Below the pieces are notes generated by a model. That model saw only the letters and a program-made list of their open reading frames with translations, did not search any database and was not told the DNA's origin. Source: Pontiellaceae bacterium B1224 (GTDB lineage: Bacteria; Verrucomicrobiota; Kiritimatiellia; Kiritimatiellales; Pontiellaceae). From it: 64,000 nucleotides of DNA. Of this stretch, positions 1 to 8,669 are shown one piece after another (within the stretch, counting starts at the first letter, position 1; every line of letters starts with the position of its first letter). Position numbers and translations under genes: made by a program. Where the stretch lies: positions 57,560-121,559 of the forward strand of contig JAROBA010000013.1 of NCBI GenBank assembly GCA_029432815.1, written 5' to 3'.

Positions 1-1359
1 GGAGCCGAAGCCGTCACCCGTTCGATTGCCGATTCCATGCAAACGGCGCGCCCCGGACTTCATATCTCCACCGCCTGCCCGGTAGTGGTGGATCATATTC
101 GAAAATACCGCCCTGAGTTTACCGAAAACCTAACGCCATTCCTCAGCCCCATGCAGGCGCATGCCAAACTGTTGAAGCAACATTACGGCAATGACTGCCC
201 TGTGGTATTCATTGGCCCCTGCATTGCTAAAAAATGCGAGTGCGATGAATTTTCCGGTCTGACCGACATTGCCCTCACCTTCAAAGATCTCTTCCAATGG
301 TTGGAAGAAAGAGGGATCGATCCCGCTACTGCCGATCCAGCGACCTTTGAACCGACCGATGCCGAGCACGGAGCAGTCTATCCAGTAGTCGGTGGCATGA
401 ATAAAACGCTGGAAGACTATCATATTCCAAACCTTGAACTTGTTTCCACCAGTGGAATGGAAGCGATCTTCCAGACCTTGGAAAATCTGGATACCGAAAC
501 GCTGACCGACCCCATCTTCCTTGAAGCCCTCGCCTGTCCCGGAGGATGTATTGGAGGACCGCAGACCAATTCACGCACGCCACAACTGAACGGTGAGCTG
601 GCGATCCGGCGCAACACGCGCAAACACAAGGCTCCCGCCAAACCGGCCGGGGCAGTCGAGTTCACCTTTAAACCAACACCTCCCGCAGAAGGTAAGCGGG
701 AGGAATCCGATATTCGCGATGCCCTGCATCGCGTTGGTAAATATAAGAATGAGGATGAACTGAACTGCGGCGGTTGCGGCTATGAAACCTGTCGTAATTT
801 TGCCGAGGCCCTGCTCACCCATCAGGCCGAACCGGATATGTGCCTTTCCTATCTTCGGAAACTGGCCCAGAAAAAAGCCAATGCTTTACTGCGCTGCATG
901 CCTTCCGGCGTGGTCATTGTCGACAGCTCGCTGCACGTGATTGAGTGCAACGAAAACTTTGCACGGATGGCCGGACGAGACACCCTGCTGGGCTATGAAG
1001 CAAAACCGGGACTCGAAGGGGCTGACCTGCGAAAAATTCTCCCGTTTGCCGAGCAATTCGAACAGGTAAACCAAACCGGCAGAGAATTTCATACCGAGGC
1101 CTATCGCGAAGACGAGCGGCTGCTGAATATCACCATTTTCCCGATCGATAGCGGAAAGACAGTCGGCGGTATTGTTCTCGATGTCACCCAAACGGAAAAC
1201 CGACGCGAACTGATTGCTCAGAAAGCCAAACAGGTGATCGAAAAGAACATGTCCACCGTGCAGGACATCGCCTGCATGCTTGGCGAACACATGGCCGACA
1301 CCGAAATCCTTCTGCGCTCCATCGCCGAGGACTACGCCGACACAACCGAACCAAAATAA
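1..1359 (+). CDS. Sensory-type [FeFe]-hydrogenase with Fe-S and PAS domains (5' end outside window)
   Basis: The reading frame is open from base 1, so the N-terminus lies upstream. The visible part carries the C-terminal H-cluster half of an [FeFe]-hydrogenase: a TACPVV loop, then FIGPCIAKK, then EALACPGGC, which correspond to the three cysteine motifs of the family. A short four-cysteine Fe-S domain follows (CGGCGYETC), then a PAS domain (about 290-400 in the visible protein) and a helical tail. H-cluster plus PAS is the architecture of group C (HydS-like) putative H2 sensors. The first motif is TACP rather than the TSCCP of catalytic enzymes. It heads an operon with a SpoIIE phosphatase, a thioredoxin-like ferredoxin and a second hydrogenase, matching known HydS/HydA2 neighbourhoods. 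I infer H2 or redox sensing rather than bulk H2 turnover. Confidence 0.85.
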   Translation, partial: GAEAVTRSIADSMQTARPGLHISTACPVVVDHIRKYRPEFTENLTPFLSPMQAHAKLLKQHYGNDCPVVFIGPCIAKKCECDEFSGLTDIALTFKDLFQWLEERGIDPATADPATFEPTDAEHGAVYPVVGGMNKTLEDYHIPNLELVSTSGMEAIFQTLENLDTETLTDPIFLEALACPGGCIGGPQTNSRTPQLNGELAIRRNTRKHKAPAKPAGAVEFTFKPTPPAEGKREESDIRDALHRVGKYKNEDELNCGGCGYETCRNFAEALLTHQAEPDMCLSYLRKLAQKKANALLRCMPSGVVIVDSSLHVIECNENFARMAGRDTLLGYEAKPGLEGADLRKILPFAEQFEQVNQTGREFHTEAYREDERLLNITIFPIDSGKTVGGIVLDVTQTENRRELIAQKAKQVIEKNMSTVQDIACMLGEHMADTEILLRSIAEDYADTTEPK

Positions 1360-1361
1360 AT

Positions 1362-1420
1362 AAACACCAAGACACTAAGAACACGAAGGAGCAGCGACAT
1401 ATCCAAACTTAGAAATCTTC
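1362..1420. repeat. Short intergenic spacer with AACACGAAG / CTTCGTGTT arms
   Basis: The spacer contains a phrase of the type caccaagacactaagaacac followed by gaagg. AACACGAAG near 1379 and CTTCGTGTT near 1417 can pair, which would partly mask the start of the next gene. A related phrase (gacacaaagaacgcg) lies near 63747. Similar low-complexity words recur between genes in PVC genomes; that last statement is from memory. Confidence 0.4.
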
Positions 1421-2608
1421 GTGTTTAAAACTATGAAAAGTCTATTTACAGAGCTGGAATTTTATCAGGTGCGAAAGCACTCGCAGCATACGGCGGGCGA
1501 TGCCTTTATGGTGCACAAAGACTCGAAAAACAACCGTCTGCTGACGGTGCTGTCCGATGGTCTGGGCAGCGGCGTGAAAGCCAACATTCTGGCAAACATG
1601 ACTGCTCGCATGGCAATCAAGTTTGCCGAAACCGACACCGACTTTCTTCATTATGCCAAGGTCATTATGAACTCCCTGCCGATTTGCCAGGTGCGCAAAA
1701 TTGCCTATTCCACATTCACCGTCGTGGATTGCCGCCCCGACGGAAGTGTTCATATTGTTGAACAGGGCAACCCGCCTTTTATTCTGCTGCGGCATGGCGA
1801 GCCGGTTTATATTCCCTTTAAGGAATACGTCAGCGAACAGGGCGATTCCCGTAAGCTGCTGGCATATCGTTTCGTAGCACAACCGGAAGACCGAATTATT
1901 TTTTTCAGCGATGGGGTAACCGAGTCGGGCATGGGATCGCCCGGCTATCCGCTGGGCTGGCGCAACAAAGGCTGCGCCGAGTTTTCGCATGGGCTCGTGA
2001 AACATGATCCGCAGATCTCCGCCCGGTTGCTGGCCAAACAGGTGGTACAAGGCGCCCTCCAGCGCGAGCCGGATCGAAAAGCCTATGACGACATTACCTG
2101 CGGTGTGCTCTATTTCCGAACCCCGCGCAAAACCCTGCTCGCTTCCGGGCCACCCTTTTCAGATAAGAAAGACCGTGACTACGCCGATGTAATTCGTAAC
2201 TTCGACGGATGTAAAATCGTCAGCGGCGGGACCTCTGCCGACATCGTCGCCCGCGAATTCGGCGAGGAAATCACAACCGATCTCTTTCGGTTTAAGCGTT
2301 CCAACCTTCCACCGGTTTCAAAAATGAACGGCGTTGATCTAGTGACGGAAGGCATTCTAACCCTGACCGAAACGCTAAACCTGCTCGATGGGAAAAGCCG
2401 ACCGAATCAGGAAAATGCCGCGGTCTTGCTGTTCGATCAGCTCGTCAACTCGGATGTGATACACATTCTGGTCGGCACAAAAATCAACCAGGCTCATCAG
2501 GACCCGAACCTGCCGATGGAACTGGAAATCCGGCGCAGCCTGATGCGCCGGATCGCCACCACCCTCGAAGAAACCTATTTAAAAGAAGTCAAACTGGAGT
2601 TCATATAA
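1421..2608 (+). CDS. SpoIIE-family serine phosphatase
   Basis: A 395-residue PP2C/SpoIIE-type phosphatase. Visible motifs are LSDGLGSG near the N-terminus and FFSDGVTESG about 165 residues in, the metal-binding Asp motifs of the family, with a further Asp in AYDDITCGVLYF. The C-terminal ~130 residues are an extra domain I do not recognise. GTG at 1421 and ATG at 1433 are both possible starts; neither has a convincing ribosome site. The stop overlaps the ATG of the ferredoxin gene, so the genes are translationally coupled. SpoIIE phosphatases commonly accompany HydS-type hydrogenases, so it probably relays a redox or H2 signal by dephosphorylating an unknown partner. No kinase is visible in the window; one may lie upstream. 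Confidence 0.85.
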   Translation: MFKTMKSLFTELEFYQVRKHSQHTAGDAFMVHKDSKNNRLLTVLSDGLGSGVKANILANMTARMAIKFAETDTDFLHYAKVIMNSLPICQVRKIAYSTFTVVDCRPDGSVHIVEQGNPPFILLRHGEPVYIPFKEYVSEQGDSRKLLAYRFVAQPEDRIIFFSDGVTESGMGSPGYPLGWRNKGCAEFSHGLVKHDPQISARLLAKQVVQGALQREPDRKAYDDITCGVLYFRTPRKTLLASGPPFSDKKDRDYADVIRNFDGCKIVSGGTSADIVAREFGEEITTDLFRFKRSNLPPVSKMNGVDLVTEGILTLTETLNLLDGKSRPNQENAAVLLFDQLVNSDVIHILVGTKINQAHQDPNLPMELEIRRSLMRRIATTLEETYLKEVKLEFI

Positions 2609-2865
2609 TGCGTGTAAAAGTATCTATCTGCACCGGCACCACCTGCTATCTGATGGGCGGTGCCCATCTATTAACCTTCGATGAAATGCTGGATCCCTGC
2701 ACCGCTCAGGATGTCGAAATCGTCGGATCGCACTGCCTAGGCCTCTGCAACAACGAGGAAAACGGCCGGCCGCCGTTTGTGAAGGTGAACGACCATATTA
2801 TTGCCGATGCCACCCTCAACAAGGTGCTGGATACAGTCCGCGCCGAACTCGGACTGGAGGTTTAA
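2608..2865 (+). CDS. Thioredoxin-like [2Fe-2S] ferredoxin (NuoE/HydC-type)
   Basis: An 85-residue stand-alone thioredoxin-fold ferredoxin. Cysteines 8, 13, 43 and 47 give the C-X4-C and C-X3-C ligand pattern of the NuoE/HndA C-terminal domain that binds a [2Fe-2S] cluster. It overlaps the phosphatase gene by one base and is two bases upstream of the monomeric hydrogenase, so all are probably one transcript. The likely role is electron transfer to or from the neighbouring hydrogenase or the sensory hydrogenase. It lacks the helical N-terminal half of full NuoE, so it is not part of a complete HydABC-type bifurcating complex. Confidence 0.88.
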   Translation: MRVKVSICTGTTCYLMGGAHLLTFDEMLDPCTAQDVEIVGSHCLGLCNNEENGRPPFVKVNDHIIADATLNKVLDTVRAELGLEV

Positions 2866-2867
2866 AC

Positions 2868-4313
2868 ATGTTTCACGACAACAAAGCCAATCGCCTTCGC
2901 AAAGAAGTGCTCGTTCGGGTGGCACGCGCCTTTTTCACCGCTCAACCGGACGATGCCCTGAACCGTATTCCACTGACCATGCGCCCGAAGTCGACTAAGG
3001 ACTCCTCGCGCTGCTGCATCTATAAAGACCGCGTCGTATTGAAATACCGAAGCATGGCGGCCCTGGGTTTCTCTGTGGAAAGCGAAACCGATGAACTCAA
3101 ACCGGTCAGCGCCTATTTCGACGAAGCCCTGCAACGGGACAAGCCGGTTGATCCGGTGCTGACCGTCATCGATGAAGCCTGCAGCGCCTGCGTTCAGTCG
3201 CAATACACCGCCACCAATGCCTGCCGCGGATGTATTGCACGTTCCTGCGAAGCGGCCTGTCCCAAAGATGCCATTGAATTCCGCGACGGCAAGGCCTGGC
3301 TGAATCCGGACAAATGTGTGAACTGCGGACTCTGCATGAAAGCCTGCCCCTATCACGCCATTATCCGCATTCCAATCCCGTGCGAAGAAGCCTGCCCCGT
3401 CGGCGCCATCAGCAAAGATCCGGAAACCGGCCGCGAAGTGATTGACCACACTCAATGCACCTACTGCGGAAAATGTTTGAAAGAATGTCCGTTCGCCGCC
3501 ATTTCCGACCTATCGCAGATGGTCGATGTGCTCAAACTGCTGAAAGACGGGAATGCCGTGGCCATGATTGCGCCGTCGATCATCGGTCAGCTTCCCGGCT
3601 CACTGCCACAACTGATGGCCGCTTTGAAAAAAGCCGGATTCAGCGATGTGGTCGAAGTGGCCGAAGGTGCCGACGAAACCACGCGCCACGAAAGTGCGGA
3701 GTGGGTGGAAAAAATGGCCGAAGGTGAGCGCTTCATGACCACCTCCTGTTGCCCGGCCTATATTGAAACCGTCGAAAAACATCTTCCAGAGATTGGAAAA
3801 TTTGTGTCCGACACGCCCACTCCCATGGCCTATACGGCTTCCAAGGTTCGGAAAAATTATCCCGAAGCCACGACGGTCTTCATCGGCCCGTGTATTGCCA
3901 AGCGGGTGGAAGCCACGAAGAATGCGGATGTGGATTATGTGCTCACCTTCGAGGAACTCGGAGCCATGCTCGTGGGCGCAGGCATTGATGTCTTTGAATG
4001 CGGAGAAGAAGAGATACTGGACCGTGCTTCGCGCGAAGGCCGCGGATTTGCAGCCAGTAATGGAGTGACCAACGCCGTAAAAGCATTGGCCCCAGACGAT
4101 GCTGAATTAAAACCAATGCTCGTAGACGGGCTCGATTCAAAAACCATCCGGCAGATGAAAATGTGGGCAACAAAATCCTGCCCCGGCAATTTTGTGGAAG
4201 TGATGTCCTGCGAAGGCGGCTGCATTGCCGGCCCCGGTACGCTCGGCAATCCGCGCATTGCCAAGAAGCAGCTTAACACCCTCATGGATCAAAGCCCCGG
4301 AATCAGCAGGTAA
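2868..4313 (+). CDS. Monomeric [FeFe]-hydrogenase (group B / HydA2-like)
   Basis: A 481-residue hydrogenase. N-terminal cysteines 105-131 and two ferredoxin-type 4Fe-4S motifs (Cys 150/153/156/160 and 197/200/203/207 with Cys 172/176) precede the H-cluster domain. The three H-cluster loops are TSCCP (292-296), GPCIAK (340-345) and EVMSCEGGC (444-452). GPCIAK instead of the MPCxxK of group A points to the group B family. It should reduce protons or oxidise H2 at the cytoplasmic face with ferredoxin. The active site depends on HydE/F/G maturases, which are not in this window. The ATG at 2868 follows the ferredoxin stop by two bases. The gene carries one TTCCA-N5-TGGAA palindrome at 3784. Confidence 0.93.
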   Translation: MFHDNKANRLRKEVLVRVARAFFTAQPDDALNRIPLTMRPKSTKDSSRCCIYKDRVVLKYRSMAALGFSVESETDELKPVSAYFDEALQRDKPVDPVLTVIDEACSACVQSQYTATNACRGCIARSCEAACPKDAIEFRDGKAWLNPDKCVNCGLCMKACPYHAIIRIPIPCEEACPVGAISKDPETGREVIDHTQCTYCGKCLKECPFAAISDLSQMVDVLKLLKDGNAVAMIAPSIIGQLPGSLPQLMAALKKAGFSDVVEVAEGADETTRHESAEWVEKMAEGERFMTTSCCPAYIETVEKHLPEIGKFVSDTPTPMAYTASKVRKNYPEATTVFIGPCIAKRVEATKNADVDYVLTFEELGAMLVGAGIDVFECGEEEILDRASREGRGFAASNGVTNAVKALAPDDAELKPMLVDGLDSKTIRQMKMWATKSCPGNFVEVMSCEGGCIAGPGTLGNPRIAKKQLNTLMDQSPGISR

Positions 4314-4534
4314 GCGTCCCTTTCCAACCCTTGGAAATTTCCAATGATTGGAAACGAAACCGGCCTGATGGTCAGGCTTAAATTCGGCAGGCTCTGCCGC
4401 AAACGGGCGGGACGCCCGTTCCACGTTTCGTGGCATGGGCATCCTGCCCATGAGCCGCACAGCTCAGCCCCTTGAAGAAGAAAATGGAACACGGCATCAT
4501 GTATTAAAGTCGGTGTATGTTACCTGAAGGATCA
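4314..4534. repeat. Intergenic palindrome pair and array of five hairpins
   Basis: No gene is seen. Two TTCCA-N5-TGGAA palindromes (4322-4336, 4339-4353) follow the hydrogenase stop. Then come five back-to-back perfect inverted repeats: CCTGA/TCAGG (4364-4376), CGGCAG/CTGCCG (4385-4399), ACGGGCG/CGCCCGT (4403-4419), CCACG/CGTGG (4421-4433) and CATGGGC/GCCCATG (4434-4452). The region separates convergent operons, so bidirectional termination or mRNA 3'-end protection is plausible. It also resembles REP-type elements. Confidence 0.75.
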
Positions 4535-5287
4535 CTAGTCAACGGTCAGGCCGTATTTCCGGAAAACGTCGGCAAAGTGCTCGACCTCTTCGGGCTCGGG
4601 AACGCGGGTTTCGGAGAGGCGGTAAGGCAGATCATATTTTTTCCACTTCCACTCGCCCATTTTATGGAACGGAAGCAGTTCGACCTTTTGCACATTGCCC
4701 ATGGCGGCCGCCCATTTGGCAAGCTTCCGCATGCAGTGCACGCGGTCGTTCAGTTGCGGCACAATTACATAGCGCAGGTGCACAGGCTTTCCGATCTCCG
4801 CCAGGTATTCCGCAAAGGCAACGGTATTTTCATTCGATTCACCGGTGATGATCTGATGCATATTGGCGTTCACACTCTTTACATCGAGTAAGAACAGATC
4901 GGTTAAATTAATGATCCGTTTCGCCGTATCGGTCAGAAGCGAAAAGCCGCTGGTATCGACAACCGTGTGGATGCCTTCTTCCTTACAAAGCATCAGCAGC
5001 GCTTCCAGAAACCGCGGGCGGCTCATAGGCTCACCCCCGGAAAAGGTGACACCACCGCCAGAGCTTTTCATGAAGTTTTTATACTTCCGAATCTCGGAAA
5101 AAACTTCACCTGCCGTCGTTTCGTCACCTGCTCCGAATTCCCAGGATTCGGGATTGTGACAATAGAGACAGCGCAACGGACAGCCCTGTAAGAACACCAC
5201 AAAGCGGAGCCCCGGACCATCCACCGTCCCGCAACTCTCATAGGAGTTGATCCGTCCCCGCTCTTCTTTGGCTTCCTGTAATGTCAT
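4535..5287 (-). CDS. pflA: Pyruvate formate-lyase activating enzyme
   Basis: A 250-residue radical SAM enzyme that installs the glycyl radical on pyruvate formate-lyase. The CX3CX2C cluster motif is at Cys 36, 40 and 43, following the SYESCGTVDGPG start typical of the family, and a GGEP-type SAM-binding motif (SGGEPMSRP) follows. The frame stays open to 5425, but family alignment begins at MTLQEAKEERG, so I chose ATG at 5287. The upstream extension is low-complexity repeat sequence. It lies 88 bp downstream of pflB on the same strand and is likely cotranscribed. Confidence 0.94.
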   Translation of the reverse strand: MTLQEAKEERGRINSYESCGTVDGPGLRFVVFLQGCPLRCLYCHNPESWEFGAGDETTAGEVFSEIRKYKNFMKSSGGGVTFSGGEPMSRPRFLEALLMLCKEEGIHTVVDTSGFSLLTDTAKRIINLTDLFLLDVKSVNANMHQIITGESNENTVAFAEYLAEIGKPVHLRYVIVPQLNDRVHCMRKLAKWAAAMGNVQKVELLPFHKMGEWKWKKYDLPYRLSETRVPEPEEVEHFADVFRKYGLTVD

Positions 5288-5375
5288 GGACGTGAATGTC
5301 GAATATCGGACAAGAAATGTCGAACTCCGAAGGCCTTCATTATTCAACATTCCTCGTTCGATATGCTGCGGTTCT
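5288..5375. repeat. Intergenic repeat of gaatgtcgaa / tcgaatat words between pflB and pflA
   Basis: The spacer is built from repeats of words such as gaatgtcgaatatcg, aaatgtcgaa and ttcaacattcctcgttcg on both strands, and can fold into an imperfect hairpin. It reads as an open frame upstream of pflA but has no protein-like character. This is a dispersed intergenic repeat rather than a coding extension. Confidence 0.55.
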
Positions 5376-7607
5376 TTACATCCGTTCGTGGAAAGTACGA
5401 TTGATGACGTCGAGTTGCTGTTCACGGGTCAGACGTGTGAAGTTCACCGCATAGCCCGAAACACGGATCGTGAGTTGCGGATAAAGTTCCGGATGTTCCA
5501 TGGCATCTTCAAGCATTTCGCGGTCGAATACATTCACATTAATGTGCTGACCGCCTTCCATGAAATAGCCGTCGAGCAGGGCCACCAGATTCTGAAAACG
5601 CAACGCTGCAGTTTTTCCCAGTGCCTTCGGGACAATGGAAAACGTGTAGGAAATCCCATCCTCCGCATCATCATACGGCAGTTTGGCGACAGAAGCCATG
5701 GAAGCAATTGAACCTCTCACATCGCGGCCATGCATCGGGTTTGCTCCGGGAGCAAACGGTTCGCCGGCCTTACGCCCGTCGGGGGTATTGCCGGTTTTTT
5801 TGCCGTAGACGACGTTGGAGGTGATGGTGAGAACCGACATAGTGGCTTCTGCATTGCGATAGGTTTTGTGCTTCCGCAGTTCGGCCATGAAGCCCTGCAC
5901 CAGCTCGACTGCGATTTGATCGACCCGGTCGTCATTATTTCCATAGGCTGGAAAATCGCCTTCAATTTCATAATCAACTGCCAAACCGCTTGTTGCATCG
6001 CGAATGACTTTCACCTTCGCATATTTCATGGCGGAAAAGGCATCGGCCACAACCGACAGGCCGGCAATCCCCCCGGCTAATGTGCGGTGCACTTCGGCAT
6101 CGTGCAGGGCCATCTGAATACGCTCATAGGCATATTTATCGTGCATAAAATGAATTACATTGAGCGTATTCACATAGAGCGCAGCCAACCAGGACTGCAT
6201 CATCTTAAATTTGGCCATCACCCGGTCATAGTCCAGATATTCAGACGTAATGATTCCTATATCCGGGCCGACCTGCTTGCCGCTCTTGTCGTCGATGCCG
6301 CCGTTGATGGCATAAAGGAGCGCCTTCGCCAGATTACAGCGTGCCCCGAAAAACTGCATCTGCTTCCCGATCGGCATGGCGGACACACAGCAGGCAATGC
6401 CATAGTCATCGCCGAACTTCGGACGCATCAGCTCGTCACTTTCATACTGAATCGTGCTGGTATCGATTGAAACCCTGGCGCAGAATTTTTTAAAGTTTTC
6501 CGGCAGTTTTTCGGACCAGAGTACGGTCAGATTGGGCTCCGGTGCCGGGCCGAGGTTATACACCGTATGCAGGAAACGCATGCTGCTTTTCGAGCAAAGC
6601 GGACGACCATCTTCGCCCATTCCGCCAATGACTTCGGTGACCCAGGTGGGATCGCCGGAAAACAACTCATCGTAAGCAGGCGTGCGCAGGAAACGAATCA
6701 TACGCAGCTTCATGACCATATGGTCGATCAGTTCCTGAGCCTCGGATTCGCAGATCGTTCCGGCGGCGAGGTCACGCTCGATGTAGATATCCAGAAAAGT
6801 GGAGATGCGGCCGATGGACATGGCTGCCCCGTTCTGCTCTTTGGTGGCGGCGAGGTATGCGAGATAGGTCCACTGCACGGCTTCCTGCGCCGTTTCCGCC
6901 GGACGGGCGAGGTCGAAACCATAGGACGCCCCCATCACCTTGAGTTCTTCAAAGGCACGGAGCTGTTCCGAAAACTCTTCCCGATTCCGAATAACATCCT
7001 CCGTCATCGGCATCAGGTCGGTTTCGGCCTTCTGCTGGAGTTTATCCTCGATCAGAAAATCCACTCCATAGAGCGCAACACGGCGGTAGTCTCCGATGAT
7101 CCTGCCGCGCCCGTAGGCATCGGGCAGACCCGTCACAATGCCCGCGGAACGCGCGGCGCGCATTTCCGGCGTATAGGCATCAAATACTCCGTCGTTATGT
7201 GTTTTGCGGTATTTGCTGTAGAACGCGTTCAGCGTGTCGTCGAAGTGATAGCCGTACGCCTCAAGCCCGACTTCCACCATTCGGCGTCCGCCGTTGGGCA
7301 TGATGCCGCGTTTGAGCGGTGCATCGGTTTGCAAACCGACAATCTTTTCGAGCGATTGGTCAATATAGCCCGGTCCGTGGGAAACAATGGTGGATGGAGT
7401 ATCTGTATCGGCATCCAGCACCCCCTTCCCCAACTCTTCTTTCATCAGCTCAGTAACGTTTTTCCAAAGGTTGTGCGTTGCTGCGGTGGGCGAAGCAAGG
7501 AACGAGTCGTCACCTTCATAGGGGGTATAATTACATTGGATAAAATCCCGGACATCGACTCTTTTTTTCCAGGGCCCGTCATTGAAGCCATTCCATGCTG
7601 TGCTCAT
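5376..7607 (-). CDS. pflB: Formate C-acetyltransferase (pyruvate formate-lyase)
   Basis: A 743-residue glycyl radical enzyme that converts pyruvate and CoA to formate and acetyl-CoA. The adjacent active-site cysteines are visible in [11 protein letters not shown], and the glycyl radical loop RVSGYAV (Gly about 718) lies near the C-terminus, as expected. Length matches classic PflB. ATG at 7607 is preceded by GGAGAG; the frame extends 33 codons further upstream without protein-like sequence. It forms an operon with pflA. Formate and H2 metabolism fit with the hydrogenase operon next door. The radical form is destroyed by oxygen, supporting an anaerobic host. Confidence 0.96.
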   Translation of the reverse strand: MSTAWNGFNDGPWKKRVDVRDFIQCNYTPYEGDDSFLASPTAATHNLWKNVTELMKEELGKGVLDADTDTPSTIVSHGPGYIDQSLEKIVGLQTDAPLKRGIMPNGGRRMVEVGLEAYGYHFDDTLNAFYSKYRKTHNDGVFDAYTPEMRAARSAGIVTGLPDAYGRGRIIGDYRRVALYGVDFLIEDKLQQKAETDLMPMTEDVIRNREEFSEQLRAFEELKVMGASYGFDLARPAETAQEAVQWTYLAYLAATKEQNGAAMSIGRISTFLDIYIERDLAAGTICESEAQELIDHMVMKLRMIRFLRTPAYDELFSGDPTWVTEVIGGMGEDGRPLCSKSSMRFLHTVYNLGPAPEPNLTVLWSEKLPENFKKFCARVSIDTSTIQYESDELMRPKFGDDYGIACCVSAMPIGKQMQFFGARCNLAKALLYAINGGIDDKSGKQVGPDIGIITSEYLDYDRVMAKFKMMQSWLAALYVNTLNVIHFMHDKYAYERIQMALHDAEVHRTLAGGIAGLSVVADAFSAMKYAKVKVIRDATSGLAVDYEIEGDFPAYGNNDDRVDQIAVELVQGFMAELRKHKTYRNAEATMSVLTITSNVVYGKKTGNTPDGRKAGEPFAPGANPMHGRDVRGSIASMASVAKLPYDDAEDGISYTFSIVPKALGKTAALRFQNLVALLDGYFMEGGQHINVNVFDREMLEDAMEHPELYPQLTIRVSGYAVNFTRLTREQQLDVINRTFHERM

Positions 7608-7888
7608 TACTCTCTCCTGCTCGTTTGCTGTTAAGGCGTGTCCAACCTGAAGAAATGCGGCCGGGAAATAAAACCAAACGCCTTCAACAAGAAGCAGGGA
7701 AGCCAATCAAAAACAACTTAACGACGCAATGTTCAATAACGCACATTAGAGCGAGAGAGTTCAAAAGCAGAATGTAACGGGATCAATCTTCCACATCATG
7801 GACGCCCCCATAAACAGGGGATAGCGCAAAATACGCGCATCCCTTGTTCGGGACCACCGGATTTAACGTGGCACCAGATTCGGCGGTT
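7608..7888. other. Upstream region of pflB; no gene seen
   Basis: About 280 bases separate pflB from the gene ending at 7889. It must hold the pflB promoter and the end of the flavoprotein operon. I see no protein-like frame and no clear box that I would name. Confidence 0.5.
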
Positions 7889-8368
7889 TTATACCTTAAT
7901 ATTGATTAGCGACTCGCCAGCGCTTAGTCCGAAATGCTCAACCACTTGCGTGTAAATTTCCTGTTTCTCCTCATCGCTCAGCTCGGCCACTTCCTTTTCA
8001 GACAGGATTTCTTCGAGATATTCAACCAGCGAGCTGATTTCCAACGCTTCCGTATCCTCGCTTTCAGCTCCTGCCGGTCGGGGCGGAGGCGGCGGGCGGT
8101 TTCCCTGAGGCCCCTGTACGCCGGCGAGTTCTCCAACCTCCTCAGCATCTGCTCCGGCATCGGCCATGGCCTGCTCCAAGGCCTGGCCGGGTTCAATTCC
8201 TGCCGCCTTAAAAGTTTCGACAATCGCCTGCGCGTCTTCTTCGGTCAGGTTTTCCAGATCGTATTGCTGCAGCGTTTCCTCAACAAGCGATTGCTGCTCA
8301 CTGCTCAGACTCTGCTGCATACGCTGCGGCGGTATCGACATACTGCTACTTCCCACTGATTCAATCAT
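7889..8368 (-). CDS. Acidic helical protein of unknown function
   Basis: A 159-residue acidic protein, rich in Glu and Gln, that I do not recognise. It has two helical segments (about 10-75 and 108-159) separated by a proline stretch near residues 90-97 (PPPPPRPAG). It has no signal peptide or membrane segment. ATG at 8368 is preceded by AAGGAGA. It is the last gene of a five-gene minus-strand operon after an EF-hand lipoprotein, a flavoprotein, a haem membrane protein and a ferredoxin. The poly-proline linker echoes proline/glycine stretches in the flavoprotein, in a neighbouring EF-hand protein and in the sensor kinase. Confidence 0.75.
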   Translation of the reverse strand: MIESVGSSSMSIPPQRMQQSLSSEQQSLVEETLQQYDLENLTEEDAQAIVETFKAAGIEPGQALEQAMADAGADAEEVGELAGVQGPQGNRPPPPPRPAGAESEDTEALEISSLVEYLEEILSEKEVAELSDEEKQEIYTQVVEHFGLSAGESLINIKV

Positions 8369-8413
8369 GTAGTGTCTCCTTTATGTTTTCTCTTTTGACC
8401 GACTGGCTGTCGG

Positions 8414-8650
8414 TCACAGTTCCGTAACTTCACTCGCCGCAATAAACGTATCACGGTTGAGGTCCATCTCGACAAAGCTCTTAAATCCGCCATCGAATTC
8501 TTCCATCGACACGAGACCGTCATGGTTAAAGTCGTATTTCTCCATAAAGCTGACCGCCGACTGTTCGGAATCCGATGACTCCGACGAATTAAAATTCTGG
8601 CATCCCGCCACAGCGATCAGCATTGGCACAAGTGCTACTGTTATCTTCAT
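8414..8650 (-). CDS. Small EF-hand lipoprotein
   Basis: A 78-residue predicted lipoprotein. A short hydrophobic signal ends in a lipobox with Cys 17 (IAVAGC). After a serine-rich linker there is a canonical EF-hand loop (DFNHDGLVSMEEF) and a second, weaker one (DLNRDTFIAASEV). It probably binds calcium in the periplasm or at the outer membrane. GGAGAA precedes the ATG. It sits 19 bases after the flavoprotein gene, so it is cotranscribed and may serve that enzyme. Confidence 0.82.
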   Translation of the reverse strand: MKITVALVPMLIAVAGCQNFNSSESSDSEQSAVSFMEKYDFNHDGLVSMEEFDGGFKSFVEMDLNRDTFIAASEVTEL

Positions 8651-8669
8651 TATGTATATTTCTCCCTGA

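Noticed and set aside
5288..5425. 46-codon N-terminal extension of pflA
   Set aside because: It is made of intergenic repeat words and overlaps the pflB end; PflA family alignment begins at the internal Met.
6567..7634. Plus-strand frame of 355 codons over pflB
   Set aside because: Antisense to pflB; histidine/arginine-rich shadow composition.
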